Shown: piece by piece, positions 9,056-16,590 of the stretch
Layout of the letters: every line of letters starts with the position of its first letter
Position numbering within the stretch: position 1 is the first letter of the stretch
NCBI GenBank assembly: GCA_016786845.1
Contig: JAEUVB010000023.1
Span: 124,001-188,000, forward strand
Direction: 5' to 3'
DNA: 64,000 nucleotides
Origin: Chitinophagaceae bacterium
GTDB lineage: Bacteria > Bacteroidota > Bacteroidia > Chitinophagales > Chitinophagaceae
Notes under the pieces: model-generated
Seen by the model: the letters and a program-made list of their open reading frames with translations, nothing else
Told to the model about the DNA's origin: nothing
The model's database searches: none
Program-made: the position numbers and the translations under genes

Positions 9056-9880
9056 TTATTTGCCTGCCAAGTTATTATAAAGTTCCATGATATCGCTCAG
9101 GTCTTCCGACGTTGAACTAAATTTTAACACTTTTTTACTCTTTGTCGGTTTAACGGAAGTAATCAGTTCTTCATCGATACCCTGATCCGCAAATATGGCA
9201 GCGTCGGCATGTTTCGCCCCGCCTAAATTCATATTGGCGTGAGATCCATTTTTATAAAACTCCATATCTTTCTCTTTCAGCGGTGTACTGGCCAATACCT
9301 GCTTGGAAAAGGTATCGCCCAAGGATTCAGTCAAAGTGGACTTAGTTGCAGAGAAAATAATTTTTGAATTGGCAAATACCGGTTCTTTCTTATAGTATGA
9401 CTTAATATACATTGGAATTAAGGCACTCATCCAACCATGAACATGAATAATGTCCGGAGGCCAACCGAATTTCTTGACGGTTTCAAGTGCTCCTTTGCAA
9501 AAGAAGATCGTACGTTCGATATTGTCGTCATAGAACTTCCCGCTTTCATCATGGAAGGTTTGTTTACGCTTATACATGTCTTCATTGTCCATAAAATAAA
9601 CTTGAAGGCGGGCATTGGGCAATGAAGCCACTTTGATGATTAGGGGATAATCTTCTTTATCGACAGTAATATTGATACCGGAAAGGCGTACGACTTCATG
9701 CAGACGATGTCTACGTTCATTAATGGTACCAAAACGGGGCATGATGGCCCTTACCTCAAAACCTGATTCGTTGGATTTTACAGCCAGCAAATTCAGTATT
9801 TTGGCAAAATCAGTCTCCTCATTATAAGGTGCTAATTCGTGAGAAATAAAAAGAACTTTTTTCTTTTGGTTTACCAACAT
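9056..9880 (-). CDS. Glycogen/starch synthase-like protein, N-terminal GT5 half only
   Basis: The 274-residue protein begins VLFISHELAPYNEETDFAKI and continues with VRAIMPRFGTINERRHRLHEVVRL and PDIIHVHGWMSALIPMYIKS, the pattern of the N-terminal Rossmann domain of ADP-glucose-dependent glycogen synthase. Full-length GlgA is about 470-490 residues. Here the C-terminal nucleotide-sugar-binding half is absent, and the chain ends in a lysine-rich tail and a short acidic helix (SEDLSDIMELYNNLAGK). The stop is clean and the next gene starts 5 bp on, so this looks like a settled short form, not a recent break. Catalysis as a glycogen synthase is unlikely. A regulatory or scaffold role in the operon with DUF4270 and glmS is possible (inference). 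Confidence 0.75.
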   Translation of the reverse strand: MLVNQKKKVLFISHELAPYNEETDFAKILNLLAVKSNESGFEVRAIMPRFGTINERRHRLHEVVRLSGINITVDKEDYPLIIKVASLPNARLQVYFMDNEDMYKRKQTFHDESGKFYDDNIERTIFFCKGALETVKKFGWPPDIIHVHGWMSALIPMYIKSYYKKEPVFANSKIIFSATKSTLTESLGDTFSKQVLASTPLKEKDMEFYKNGSHANMNLGGAKHADAAIFADQGIDEELITSVKPTKSKKVLKFSSTSEDLSDIMELYNNLAGK

Positions 9881-9919
9881 GGAGGGATATTATTTAAGAT
9901 AACAAATCTAATCGGGGTG

Positions 9920-9927
9920 CAAATGTA
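9920..9927 (-). promoter_or_regulatory. -7 element for the GT5-like/DUF4270/glmS operon
   Basis: TACATTTG on the minus strand, 39 bp before the ATG at 9880. It matches TAnnTTTG exactly. The matching -33 TTG is not clear. It faces the panC promoter, so the two operons diverge from a shared 100-bp region. Confidence 0.5.
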
Positions 9928-9945
9928 CGTTTTTTTCGCTAAAAA

Positions 9946-9976
9946 TTGATAATTCCTGAAAGGCCGTCTATATTTG
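9946..9976 (+). promoter_or_regulatory. panC promoter
   Basis: TTG (9946-9948), a 20-base spacer, then TATATTTG (9969-9976), a full match to the Bacteroidota consensus. The ATG follows after only 6 bases, which predicts a leaderless or nearly leaderless mRNA. The in-frame TTG inside the element is therefore not the start codon. Confidence 0.75.
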
Positions 9977-9982
9977 ACGCCC

Positions 9983-10816
9983 ATGTTCATCTTTAAAAAA
10001 CAAAAAGATCTGCGGGAATTTCTCGACGGTCAAACCGGAAGCATTGGCTTTGTACCCACCATGGGGGCCCTGCACGAAGGTCATATTTCTTTACTCCAAA
10101 CATCAAAGCAATCCTGCGACCTGAGTGTGTGCAGTATCTTTGTCAATCCCACTCAATTTAACGACCCCAAGGATTTCGAAAAGTATCCGGTTACGATAGA
10201 TGAGGATATCCGTTTATTAAGTGAAGCCGGCACCGATGTGCTGTTTCTGCCAGATGTAGCCGAAATGTATCCCGACGGGCTAAATGGATTAACGGCCTTC
10301 GATATCGGTGAACTCGATCTTATTTTAGAAGGACAGTTTCGTCCGGGGCATTTTAATGGCGTCTGTCAAATTGTATACCGACTCCTGACCGCCGTTCGGC
10401 CTACCCATCTCTTTTTAGGCGAAAAGGACTTTCAGCAATGTATGGTTATTCAACAATTGATGAAACAAACCGGCATGGATATTTCCCTGATTACCTGCCC
10501 CACCCTGAGGGAAGACAGCGGACTGGCCAAAAGCTCCCGCAATGCACGACTTTCTCCCGAAGCGCTCGAAAAAGCCGCATTGATCTATTCCTGTTTAAAT
10601 CATATTAAAGAGAAAAAAAATGAAGCTCCTTTTCCCGTTTTAAGGGAAGAGGCCATGCATATCCTCCATCAAAATGGGTTTGATACAGAATATCTGGAAC
10701 TGGCCGAATCCGCAACACTGCGCCTCCTAGATGATTTTTCGGCAACACAATCCATGATTTTACTCATTGCCACCCGATTGGAAGGTGTACGACTCATTGA
10801 TAATCTGCGTGTGTGA
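9983..10816 (+). CDS. panC: Pantoate--beta-alanine ligase
   Basis: Condenses pantoate and beta-alanine with ATP, the last step of pantothenate (vitamin B5) synthesis; cytoplasmic. The 277 residues starting MFIFKKQKDLREFLDGQTGS are normal length. Seen motifs: FVPTMGALHEGHISL with the ATP-binding HxGH, IFVNPTQFNDPKDFEKYP, GQFRPGHFNGVCQIV, FLGEKDFQQ and AKSSRNARLS, all classical for PanC. The ATG at 9983 was preferred to a TTG at 9974 that lies within the -7 promoter element. It leads a same-strand series with panD, a flippase-like gene and rfaE2. PanD makes the beta-alanine that PanC uses, so the neighbours form one short pathway. Confidence 0.97.
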   Translation: MFIFKKQKDLREFLDGQTGSIGFVPTMGALHEGHISLLQTSKQSCDLSVCSIFVNPTQFNDPKDFEKYPVTIDEDIRLLSEAGTDVLFLPDVAEMYPDGLNGLTAFDIGELDLILEGQFRPGHFNGVCQIVYRLLTAVRPTHLFLGEKDFQQCMVIQQLMKQTGMDISLITCPTLREDSGLAKSSRNARLSPEALEKAALIYSCLNHIKEKKNEAPFPVLREEAMHILHQNGFDTEYLELAESATLRLLDDFSATQSMILLIATRLEGVRLIDNLRV

Positions 10817-10856
10817 AGTAATTCACTGAAAACACCATTTAATACCCCCAAATCCC

Positions 10857-10864
10857 TATTTTTG
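10857..10864 (+). promoter_or_regulatory. -7 element in front of panD
   Basis: TATTTTTG, 7 bases before the panD ATG and inside the 55-bp gap after panC. The -33 element is weak. It may give panD and the genes behind it a second, leaderless start in addition to read-through from panC. Confidence 0.5.
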
Positions 10865-10871
10865 CAAACTC

Positions 10872-11219
10872 ATGCAAATACAAGTTCTCAAGTCGAAGAT
10901 TCATCGCGTGAAAGTGACCGAAGCGAATCTTAACTATATTGGCAGTGTCACCATCGATCAAAATCTGATGGAAGCAGCCAATCTGTTGGAAAATGAAAAA
11001 GTTCAGATCGTCAACATCAATAATGGCGAACGTCTCGAAACCTACGTCATCAAAGGCAAAAGAAATAGCGGTACCATTTGTTTAAATGGACCTGCGGCCC
11101 GGAAAGTAGAACCCGGCGATCTGGTCATCATCATTTCTTATGCCCTCATGGATTTTGAAGAAGCCAAAAAATTCAAACCCTGGGTGATTTTTCCGAATGA
11201 TAAAAACAAACTAAAGTAG
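10872..11219 (+). CDS. panD: Aspartate 1-decarboxylase
   Basis: Pyruvoyl-dependent enzyme that converts aspartate to beta-alanine for pantothenate. The 115-residue proenzyme has the self-cleavage site Gly24-Ser25 in NYIGSVTID; Ser25 becomes the pyruvoyl group. Other family features are KSKIHRVKVTEA at the N-terminus, the basic YVIKGKRNSGTICLNGPAAR around the substrate pocket, and GDLVIIISYA near the end. The length is close to the usual 117-130 residues. It lies between panC and the flippase-like gene (4 bp to the latter). Confidence 0.97.
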   Translation: MQIQVLKSKIHRVKVTEANLNYIGSVTIDQNLMEAANLLENEKVQIVNINNGERLETYVIKGKRNSGTICLNGPAARKVEPGDLVIIISYALMDFEEAKKFKPWVIFPNDKNKLK

Positions 11220-11224
11220 CCCTC

Positions 11225-12226
11225 ATGCGAAAAAAGATCCTGAATGTACTCACTTACCTGTTCACACTGGGCTTGGGTATTTTTCTGATCTGGTTTTCTG
11301 TGAAAGATCTGAAACCTGAAGACGTAGAAAAAATTCGATACGCCGTCAGTAAGGCCAACTTTATTCTATTAGTACCCATCGTCGCCATGGGGTTTATCAG
11401 TCATTGGAGCCGGGCCGTGCGCTGGAAATATTTGATGGAACCCCTCGGGCTCAAACCCACTACCACCAATACCCTCTTCGCTGTGATGGTGGGCTATCTG
11501 GCCAATCTGGCCCTCCCCCGACTCGGTGAAGTACTCAAGTGTACCATACTCGCCCGTTACGAAAAAATTCCTGCCGATAAACTCGTCGGTACCATCATAG
11601 CCGAAAGGGCATTCGATGTACTCTGCCTCCTGATCATTTTTCTGATCACCTTCGTCATTCAAATTGATTTGGCTTACGATTATTTGCAACAGCTCTTAAG
11701 CCGAAGCACCGGCGAAGACGGCCAAACATCTTATACATTATATATTGTATTGGGAGCCATCGCCTTCATCATTCTCTTGATGATAGCGTTAAGAAAACGA
11801 ATCGCCGCCACAGGGTTCATGCTCAAAATGAAACAAGTGATCAAAAATGTGAGCAGTGGCATCATGAGCTTTCGCCATATGCAAAATAAAAAGGGATTTG
11901 TTTTTCATACCATCCTGATCTGGAGTATGTATCTCGGTATGATCATGATCGGATTTCAAAGTATACAGGAAACGAGCATACTGGGTGCCAAGACCAGCTT
12001 CTCGGTTTTATCTTTCGGCAGTGTCGGCATGATCGTCACACCGGGTGGTATAGGAGCCTATACTTTATTGGTCGACGAAATCGTATCCTTATATGGTATC
12101 GAAAAAGCCATCAGTGTGGCCATCAGTTGGGTCATTTGGCTGGTGCCTACTTTTATCATTTTGATCGGTGGGGTTTTGTCCCTGATATTTATTCCGATCT
12201 ACAACAAGAATCAACATGCAAAGTAA
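11225..12226 (+). CDS. Lysylphosphatidylglycerol synthase TM-region family (flippase-like) membrane protein
   Basis: A 333-residue polytopic protein with about eight hydrophobic helices, beginning KILNVLTYLFTLGLGIFLIW. The segments HWSRAVRWKYLM, GYLANLALPRLGEVLKC and the late GSVGMIVTPGGIGAYTLLVDEI are typical of the integral-membrane family that includes the MprF flippase domain and AglD-like proteins. Members lacking the synthase domain are common in Bacteroidota; their substrate (a lipid or lipid-linked molecule) is generally unknown. Its end overlaps rfaE2 by 11 bp, showing translational coupling and hinting at an envelope or LPS-related role. Confidence 0.88.
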   Translation: MRKKILNVLTYLFTLGLGIFLIWFSVKDLKPEDVEKIRYAVSKANFILLVPIVAMGFISHWSRAVRWKYLMEPLGLKPTTTNTLFAVMVGYLANLALPRLGEVLKCTILARYEKIPADKLVGTIIAERAFDVLCLLIIFLITFVIQIDLAYDYLQQLLSRSTGEDGQTSYTLYIVLGAIAFIILLMIALRKRIAATGFMLKMKQVIKNVSSGIMSFRHMQNKKGFVFHTILIWSMYLGMIMIGFQSIQETSILGAKTSFSVLSFGSVGMIVTPGGIGAYTLLVDEIVSLYGIEKAISVAISWVIWLVPTFIILIGGVLSLIFIPIYNKNQHAK

Positions 12227-12707
12227 AATAGAACAAATACAACATAAGATCTTTACCCTGAGCAATCTTTTATTGCTGGTGAATCAGTGGAAGATGCTAT
12301 CCAAGAAAGTGGTCTTTACCAACGGATGCTTCGATATTATTCATCAAGGTCATAATACATATTTACTGCAAGCCGCTGAATTTGGCAACAAACTCATTGT
12401 AGCCGTCAATTCCGATGATTCAGTTCGACGTTTAAAAGGTCCCAAACGTCCGGTGGTAGATCAGTATTCACGAGCCTTCAACCTGGCCTCACACCTCTAT
12501 ATCGATGCCGTGATCATCTTTGATGAAGATACTCCTGAACAATTGATTCAAACCCTGCAACCCGATGTATTGGTAAAAGGCGGCGATTATACTTTGGATA
12601 AAATTGTAGGTGCACAAGATGTATTGAAGCGTGGCGGACAAGTAGAAATCATTCCATTTCTCGAAGGTTATTCCACAACGAATATTGTGGAGAAAATACA
12701 ATCCTAA
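12216..12707 (+). CDS. rfaE2: D-glycero-beta-D-manno-heptose 1-phosphate adenylyltransferase
   Basis: Activates heptose-1-phosphate with ATP to ADP-heptose for the LPS inner core. The 163-residue protein corresponds to the cytidylyltransferase-like C-terminal half of E. coli HldE, encoded on its own as in many bacteria. Seen: VVFTNGCFDIIHQGHNTYL with the HxGH nucleotide-binding site, VNSDDSVRRLKGPKRP, VKGGDYTLDKIVGA and GYSTTNIVEKI (the STTxI motif). A 20-residue N-terminal extension precedes the core. The gene overlaps the upstream membrane protein by 11 bp and converges on ubiX with 2 bp between the stops. Confidence 0.95.
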   Translation: MQSKIEQIQHKIFTLSNLLLLVNQWKMLSKKVVFTNGCFDIIHQGHNTYLLQAAEFGNKLIVAVNSDDSVRRLKGPKRPVVDQYSRAFNLASHLYIDAVIIFDEDTPEQLIQTLQPDVLVKGGDYTLDKIVGAQDVLKRGGQVEIIPFLEGYSTTNIVEKIQS

Positions 12708-12709
12708 TT

Positions 12710-13273
12710 TTATTCGCTTTGCCCCCAACGGTAGGTACGCTGAGGCAATCCCAACAAACCAATCACCCGATCCACCACCGTGGCCGCTAATTCATCAAAG
12801 TCTTTTGGTTTACTATAAAAAGACGGCGATGCCGGACATATAATCCCACCCGCTTCCGTAATCACTTTCATATTATTGATATGAATCAGATTGTAGGGCG
12901 TATCTCGCACCACACAAATCAGCTTACGTCTTTCTTTCAACATCACATCGGCTGCACGCGAAATTAAATTATCACTGACCCCATTGGCAATGCGACCCAG
13001 TGTGCCCATACTGCAAGGACAAATCACTAAGGCCTCATACTCGCTGCTGCCACTGGCAAAAGGAGCGAAATAATCATGCAGTTCAAAACGGCGGACAGGA
13101 AAATGAAGATAGTCGTCGGTTCCTAATTCAAATTGCCAAACATCCCTGGCATTGTCCGACATCACCAGAGAAAGTTCGAGGTTAGGATGCGCTGTAAGCT
13201 TTTGTAACAACACCTTGGCGTATACAGCCCCTGATGCCCCTGTAACGGCTATGGCAATTTTTTTCGTTTGCAT
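12710..13273 (-). CDS. ubiX: UbiX/Pad1-family flavin prenyltransferase
   Basis: Makes prenylated FMN, the cofactor of UbiD-type (de)carboxylases. From MQTKKIAIAVTGASGAVYAK the protein has 187 residues, normal for UbiX. Motifs: the flavin-binding VTGASGAVYAK, PCSMGTLGRIANGVSDNLI, ERRKLICVVRDTPYNLIHINN (with the catalytic Arg-Asp-Thr region) and GGIICPASPSFY. An in-frame start 19 codons upstream (13330) would add an unconserved segment and is not preferred. No ubiD is in the window, so the client enzyme is elsewhere. In a menaquinone-using Bacteroidota it is likely a menaquinone-pathway or aromatic decarboxylase (inference). Confidence 0.93.
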   Translation of the reverse strand: MQTKKIAIAVTGASGAVYAKVLLQKLTAHPNLELSLVMSDNARDVWQFELGTDDYLHFPVRRFELHDYFAPFASGSSEYEALVICPCSMGTLGRIANGVSDNLISRAADVMLKERRKLICVVRDTPYNLIHINNMKVITEAGGIICPASPSFYSKPKDFDELAATVVDRVIGLLGLPQRTYRWGQSE

Positions 13274-13419
13274 TCTTTTATGTATAATTGCAATCCTTTT
13301 GAACAACAAATGTAACACACAATCGTTCATCCTCTTGAGTAATCATCTACTGCCTATAAAAAGTATTTACATCTTGTTTCAAATGAAAGTCAATGTTTGA
13401 AAGGTATAAAAAACACTAC

Positions 13420-13965
13420 ATGAAAAATATTCTCCATATTCTCTTTATCCTGTTGATCTGCCAACCCCTTTTGGCCCAAAACAAACAAACGCCTCCGGTT
13501 GCCAAAGCCAAGGGCGTCAATTGGATCAGTTTGGAAGAAGCTCAGGTACGCATGAAGACGGAACCCCGTAAAGTCTATATCGATTTATATACCGACTGGT
13601 GCGGCTGGTGCAAGGTGATGGACAAGAAAACATTTAGCCACGCCAAGGTGATTGAATTCATGAATGAACATTATTACTGTATTCACCTCAATGCCGAAAG
13701 CAAAGACACCCTCGTTTTTAATGGTGAGAAATTTGGTATCCTCGAAGGTTCAAATACCAATGCTTTGGCCATGGATTGGATGCAGAACCGGCTCAGTTAT
13801 CCGACCAGCATTTTCTTCGACGAAAATTTCCTCAACCCTCAGCCCATACCCGGCTATCTGGAAGTACCTACCATGGAAATGATCTTGAAATACATTGCCG
13901 GTAATTTCCATAAAAACACCCCCTGGCCGAAATGGCAGAAGGAGTTTAAAGGTGAATGGAAATAG
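13420..13965 (+). CDS. Secreted thioredoxin-fold protein with CGWC motif
   Basis: From MKNILHILFILLICQPLLAQ the protein has 181 residues with a Sec signal peptide ending at LLAQ, so it is probably periplasmic. The mature part has VYIDLYTDWCGWCKVMDKKTF, a thioredoxin active site (C-G-W-C) of the DsbD-C/DUF255-like kind, and a YPTSIFFDE strand containing the cis-proline after Tyr. It probably reduces or shuffles disulfides in envelope proteins. An in-frame ATG 9 codons upstream is possible but would put charged residues before the signal peptide. The next gene on the same strand is 200 bp away and is unrelated. Confidence 0.85.
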   Translation: MKNILHILFILLICQPLLAQNKQTPPVAKAKGVNWISLEEAQVRMKTEPRKVYIDLYTDWCGWCKVMDKKTFSHAKVIEFMNEHYYCIHLNAESKDTLVFNGEKFGILEGSNTNALAMDWMQNRLSYPTSIFFDENFLNPQPIPGYLEVPTMEMILKYIAGNFHKNTPWPKWQKEFKGEWK

Positions 13966-13966
13966 A

Positions 13967-14124
13967 CTATGCAAGGTGAGGATGAGCCATAAAGCGTTCA
14001 ACTTCACCGACCCATTTCAATTCCCGAATCTTGCATCTTCACGTGTTAGCAGCCCAATACGTTGGATAAGTTCAGTTTGAACTTTATTTACAGGTTCGAC
14101 TAACAAGCTTTCTCCGCGCTTCGT
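13967..14124 (-). pseudogene. Frameshifted remnant of an unidentified gene
   Basis: On the minus strand an open frame runs from 14124 with VEPVNKVQTELIQRIGLLTR and stops soon after. A second frame, reading RELKWVGEVERFMAHPHLA and ending in TAG at 13967-13969, continues the same kind of sequence. Joining the two with one frameshift gives about 50 residues that look protein-like. I recognise no family. It fills most of the gap between the thioredoxin-like gene and the LVIVD genes. A chance open frame cannot be ruled out. Confidence 0.25.
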
Positions 14125-14169
14125 CTAAGGTATTGTTACCCTCATTTATTGACACAAATTCTATTGACT

Positions 14170-14709
14170 ATGATCCAAAAAAAATCAGTGATCGGTCTTA
14201 CAGCCGCCATCACGCTACTTCTCTTCGGGCTGGTGGCCTGTGTAGAGAAAACCCCAAAAAGCATCACCGGCTATGCCCCGGTTTATGGAGACACGGCCAC
14301 GACCCTGCTCATACAAAGTGAACCCGCTCGCCCCATTGTGCACGGCGGCAAAATATACCAGTATCAGAACTACACCTTCCAAATTGAAAATGGAGAAGGT
14401 ATTCACATCATCAATAGCAGCAATCCCGCCAACCCGCAGAAAATAGGTTTCATACGCGTGGGTGGTTGCAGCGAAATATCCATTCGTAACAATATCCTCT
14501 ATACCGATAATCATCAGGATCTGGTGGCTATCAATATCAGCAATATCAATCAGGTAAGTGTAGCCTCACGAGTGGAAAGAGTCTTCCCGGGCATCAATCA
14601 ATCTTATCCGCCTTACAATGGTGTATGGTTCGAATGTGTTGATCCGTCTAAAGGCATCGTGATAGGCTGGACCGAAAAATTATTAGTTAACCCTAAATGC
14701 AAAAGATAA
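14170..14709 (+). CDS. LVIVD-repeat lipoprotein (first of pair)
   Basis: A 179-residue protein from MIQKKSVIGLTAAITLLLFG with a signal peptide and lipobox (GLVAC), so a lipoprotein. The mature part has short beta-repeat units such as GIHIINSSNPANPQKIGFIR and LVAINISNINQVSVASR, the pattern of LVIVD repeats, which build a propeller-like surface fold of unknown function in Bacteroidota. Its stop overlaps the next start (TAATG), so the two are translationally coupled. It is shorter than its partner and has too few repeats for a full propeller, so the two may work together. Confidence 0.82.
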   Translation: MIQKKSVIGLTAAITLLLFGLVACVEKTPKSITGYAPVYGDTATTLLIQSEPARPIVHGGKIYQYQNYTFQIENGEGIHIINSSNPANPQKIGFIRVGGCSEISIRNNILYTDNHQDLVAINISNINQVSVASRVERVFPGINQSYPPYNGVWFECVDPSKGIVIGWTEKLLVNPKCKR

Positions 14710-15455
14710 TGAAACCCATCAAACTATTGTTCATCCTTCTCTTGCTGAGCACATGGATGGCATGTGATAAAAATACACTTTCCTCCGGCGACAATTTCAA
14801 TTCTACCGGACAAGGCGGATCACTCGCACGTTTTACCATCGTGAACAATTATTTGTATACGGTCGACGGCATGAACTTAAATGTATTCAACATCAGTACT
14901 CCGGCATCTCCCGTATTTAAGAATAAAGTTCAAATCGGTTTTGATATCGAAGCTATCTTTCCGTTCAACAATCAGCTGTTTATTGCGTCCAACTCGGCCA
15001 TGTATATCTACAATATCAGCAATCCCGAGCAACCCGTTCAGGAATCATTTGTTCAACACCTTACCGGTTGCGATCCCATCGTGGCTAACGACAGCATTGC
15101 TTTCCTCACTGTGCATGGCGGCACCCGCTGCGGTTCTATGATCAATCAATTGCAAGTCTACGATATTACCAATATCACTTATCCGCAATTGATCGCCAAT
15201 ATTCCCATGACCAACCCAATGGGTCTCGGCCTCAAAGACAGCGTACTCTTTGTTTGCGATAATGGTACCGGACTTCGGGTACTGAATGTAAAAAATCCGT
15301 ATCAGATCCAATCCATGTATGTCGTCAGTGGACAGCAGTATCTCGATGTAATTCCGATGGACAGCACCATGCTGTGTATGATGAGCAATGGTGTGGCCTA
15401 CTTCGATATCAGTAATCTCAACCAGATCGTGAAAATCGGTGAGGTGAAGAATTAA
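14709..15455 (+). CDS. LVIVD-repeat lipoprotein (second of pair)
   Basis: From MKPIKLLFILLLLSTWMACD the protein has 248 residues; the signal peptide ends in a lipobox (WMAC), predicting a lipoprotein. Repeats are clear: LNVFNISTPASPVFKNKVQI, MYIYNISNPEQPVQESF, LQVYDITNITYPQLIANIP, LRVLNVKNPYQIQSMYV and VAYFDISNLNQIVKIGEV, about five LVIVD units, enough for a propeller blade series. Start: ATG at 14709 shares its A with the stop of the upstream gene; an ATG at 14697 is also in frame but would place extra residues before the signal. The pair forms a two-gene operon. Function is unknown. Confidence 0.85.
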   Translation: MKPIKLLFILLLLSTWMACDKNTLSSGDNFNSTGQGGSLARFTIVNNYLYTVDGMNLNVFNISTPASPVFKNKVQIGFDIEAIFPFNNQLFIASNSAMYIYNISNPEQPVQESFVQHLTGCDPIVANDSIAFLTVHGGTRCGSMINQLQVYDITNITYPQLIANIPMTNPMGLGLKDSVLFVCDNGTGLRVLNVKNPYQIQSMYVVSGQQYLDVIPMDSTMLCMMSNGVAYFDISNLNQIVKIGEVKN

Positions 15456-15887
15456 GCGAATTCCTTTCGAACTTATTTCTCTCATCCCCGACCGGCACGT
15501 CCTTCCACTTCTTGAGCACATATCGACTACTCAAACTACGGTTGACTGAGTAAAGAAATATTTTGGGCATGCCCCCGTTTATGCGGGGTCGCGCTATCCG
15601 CTGCAAGTCCCGCGAGCAGAGCCTCGCGGGAGCTTTCCGCTACTATCGCTCATGCGGTCCACGTTCATGAACTTAGCTTTTCATCTCTGCATTGTCTCCC
15701 GCTACGGGGACACTGCGGTTTGTGTCTTTGATTTTCATTTCACTTCCCGGCAAAGGTGTCCGCTCTGCAGCTCTCAGTAGAATTATGACTCGACTCTCCA
15801 TGAAAACATTATTCATGGGTTATCATATTTTGTTTGTTCCGCGCAGGCTACTCAAGGCTTATCAACATGGTTTATTTTTTAAACCTT
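15456..15887. other. Noncoding, REP-like hairpin region
   Basis: No gene seen. A perfect 9-bp hairpin (TCCCGCGAG / CTCGCGGGA, loop CAGAGC) lies at 15608-15631, within a GC-rich stretch that also carries a GCGGGGT-type motif seen near other repeats in this window. The right half leads into the arr stop codon, and 15696-15721 is a repeat shared with 16853-16878. Confidence 0.6.
15696..15721 (+). repeat. 26-bp direct repeat, copy 1 (left of arr)
   Basis: CTCCCG, four variable bases, GGGG, then ACACTGCGGTTT. The same pattern, with about five differences, recurs at 16853-16878. The two copies bracket arr, its upstream small gene and the minisatellite. Confidence 0.5.
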
Positions 15888-16328
15888 TTAATCATTCAGT
15901 GAATGAACTCCCAGCTCTTTCAGTTTTTCCAGATGTGCTTTCATGGCTATGACTTGTTCCTCAGGGTGTCCATTCCAAACCGTAACTTCTCCAACAACTC
16001 TCAGTGGCTTAGTCGAGCGGAAAGACTGTGTTGGGTTTCCTGGAAATTTCTTATCGGTCAGGTCCGGGTCATTCTCCATATCGCCAGTTGGTTCCACCAA
16101 ATAAATTCTTTCAGGCCCGTGTCCCAAAGCAAGTTCAGCACCCCAAATTGCAGCGTCCAAAGTCCCGGTCAGGAAAATGTACTTTGCGTTTTTTTGTTGT
16201 CCGTAATTTGATTGATAACCAACTTCAATGAAGTCACCAAGTTTCAGGTCTGCCTTAGTCCCGTGAAAGTAGGTTTGAGCGAAAGGTGTAGCACCGTTAT
16301 TCGTCTCTGCAGCGTCTCTAATTTTCAT
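15888..16328 (-). CDS. arr: Rifampin ADP-ribosyltransferase
   Basis: Arr transfers ADP-ribose from NAD+ to a hydroxyl of the rifamycin ansa bridge and so inactivates the drug. The 146-residue protein matches the family in length (about 140-150) and in motifs: TYFHGTKADLKLGDF (His22 region), NAKYIFLTGTLDAAIWGAEL (Tyr50 region), and YLVEPTGDMENDPDLTDKKF with FPGNPTQSFRS, which holds the conserved catalytic Asp and NAD-binding residues. The ATG overlaps the stop of a 52-codon gene (ATGA), so the two are coupled. The rpoB in this window has a rifampicin-sensitive sequence, so Arr would add a phenotype. It sits in a repeat-rich accessory pocket, suggesting acquisition. Chromosomal arr homologues are known from many environmental bacteria. 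Confidence 0.93.
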   Translation of the reverse strand: MKIRDAAETNNGATPFAQTYFHGTKADLKLGDFIEVGYQSNYGQQKNAKYIFLTGTLDAAIWGAELALGHGPERIYLVEPTGDMENDPDLTDKKFPGNPTQSFRSTKPLRVVGEVTVWNGHPEEQVIAMKAHLEKLKELGVHSLND

Positions 16329-16483
16329 TCATTAAATTTAATATCTTTCAGACGCATAACCAAACCATCTTGATCACATTTCCCGGTCTCCTTGATGTCT
16401 TCCATTTCAGGTTTATATTCGTGAACACGATAGAAAACATGCCACTTCGATATGAATTTTGCTTGCGAACACTCATGGGACAT
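16325..16483 (-). CDS. Small 52-residue protein coupled to arr
   Basis: An open frame from ATG (complement of 16481-16483) to TGA (16325-16327) encodes 52 residues, starting MSHECSQAKFISKWHVFYRV and ending MRLKDIKFNE. The stop overlaps the arr start by 4 bases (ATGA), the standard form of translational coupling. An in-frame TGA lies a few codons upstream of the ATG, so it is not the tail of a longer gene. The product is charged, soluble and contains two cysteines; I recognise no domain. It is short enough to be missed by usual size cut-offs. It could be a leader peptide or a small partner of Arr. Confidence 0.55.
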   Translation of the reverse strand: MSHECSQAKFISKWHVFYRVHEYKPEMEDIKETGKCDQDGLVMRLKDIKFNE

Positions 16484-16590
16484 TGTTAAATAGTATCACG
16501 TAAACTATGCGTAACGATTGGAAAGTGGTAACATAAGCCGTAGTGTCCCCGAGGCGGGAGACACGGCGGAGAAGGAACCGGAGAAGAGCT

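Noticed and set aside
9974..9982. TTG start for panC
   Set aside because: It lies inside the TATATTTG promoter element; the ATG at 9983 is the better start.
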